Shown piece after piece: positions 63,922 through 64,000 of a stretch of DNA of 64,000 bases. Location: assembly GCF_039523615.1 (NCBI RefSeq), contig NZ_BAAAFQ010000010.1:120983-184982 (forward strand). Reading direction: 5' to 3'. This DNA is from Psychrosphaera haliotis. GTDB taxonomy: Bacteria; Pseudomonadota; Gammaproteobacteria; Enterobacterales; Alteromonadaceae. The notes beneath the pieces are model-generated. The model ran no database searches, was not told the origin of the DNA, and saw nothing but the letters and a program-made list of their open reading frames with translations. Positions within the stretch are counted from its first letter, which is position 1. Each line of letters begins with the position of its first letter. The translations under genes and the position numbers were made by a program.

Positions 63922-64000
63922 GAGCCTGGCGGTGAGCTACTCTCGCATAGCAAATGCTACACTACCATCGCCGCAGCTGCGTTTCACTTCTGAGTTCGAA
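63922..64000 (-). rRNA. rrf: 5S ribosomal RNA, 3' part, cut by window edge
   Basis: The reverse strand reads TTCGAACTCAGAAGTGAAAC at the edge, then GGCGATGGTAGTGT, then CGAGAGTAG and CGCCAGGC, all conserved 5S landmarks. About 79 bases, the 3' two-thirds, are visible; the 5' part and presumably 23S and 16S lie to the right. The 3' end near 63922 is set by comparison with E. coli. Confidence 0.95.

Overview
The window is a stretch of chromosome from a marine, probably cool-water gammaproteobacterium of the Alteromonadales (Colwellia/Thalassotalea/Psychrosphaera-like). The reasons are moderately low GC, gene orders typical of the group (lexA/plsB divergent, ubiE-ubiJ-ubiB next to tatABC and hemB, rhlB-gppA divergent from trxA), a TtpC-type TonB2 operon, a large TonB-dependent receptor and many c-di-GMP proteins. 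The genus is an inference. I see no phage, insertion sequence, CRISPR array or tRNA gene. A 5S rRNA gene (minus strand) runs off the right edge.

Layout: 1-3.7 kb holds a DUF4331 gene cut by the left edge, an Ig-like lipoprotein, a TPR protein and a HupE/UreJ-type membrane protein. 3.8-5.3 kb is an orphan lipoprotein. 5.3-11.2 kb is a signalling locus: a periplasmic binding protein overlapping a hybrid histidine kinase with a LOV photosensor domain, divergent from a REC-GGDEF diguanylate cyclase and a stand-alone Hpt protein. 11.3-21.1 kb has a lipoprotein, the ABC-F ATPase YbiT, a small membrane protein flanked by short tandem repeats, the helicase RadD and a two-gene RND pump. 21.3-27.0 kb has a LysE-type exporter, an alpha/beta hydrolase and a MoxR-DUF58-transglutaminase operon. 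27.2-31.6 kb pairs a secreted lipoprotein with a TonB-dependent receptor. 31.7-34.0 kb has dapE and an MscS channel. 34.2-39.3 kb is the six-gene TonB2-type operon, followed by a BLUF photoreceptor gene. 39.9-43.1 kb is lexA (with an SOS box) and plsB. 43.1-47.6 kb is a minus-strand operon tetR-DUF885-K+ channel-tesB. 47.8-51.3 kb has a diguanylate cyclase convergent with a LapD-like receptor, preceded by a LapG-like protein that has lost its catalytic residues. 51.5-59.9 kb has ubiE-ubiJ-ubiB, a probable outer-membrane protein, tatABC, a 7TM diguanylate cyclase and hemB. 60.0-64.0 kb has gppA, rhlB, trxA, a HIT protein and the 5S rRNA end.

The strongest leads are two. The first is the 5.3-11.2 kb relay: periplasmic ligand input and a LOV light-sensor domain in one kinase, an apparent H591-D886-H77-D57 phosphorelay, and c-di-GMP as output. 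Its LOV domain keeps the photoactive cysteine but has serine where the signalling glutamine normally sits. The second is the LapD-like receptor with a pseudo-protease LapG homologue (Cys to Glu, His to Gln). These calls rest on motifs read by eye and on remembered family sequences; no database search was run.
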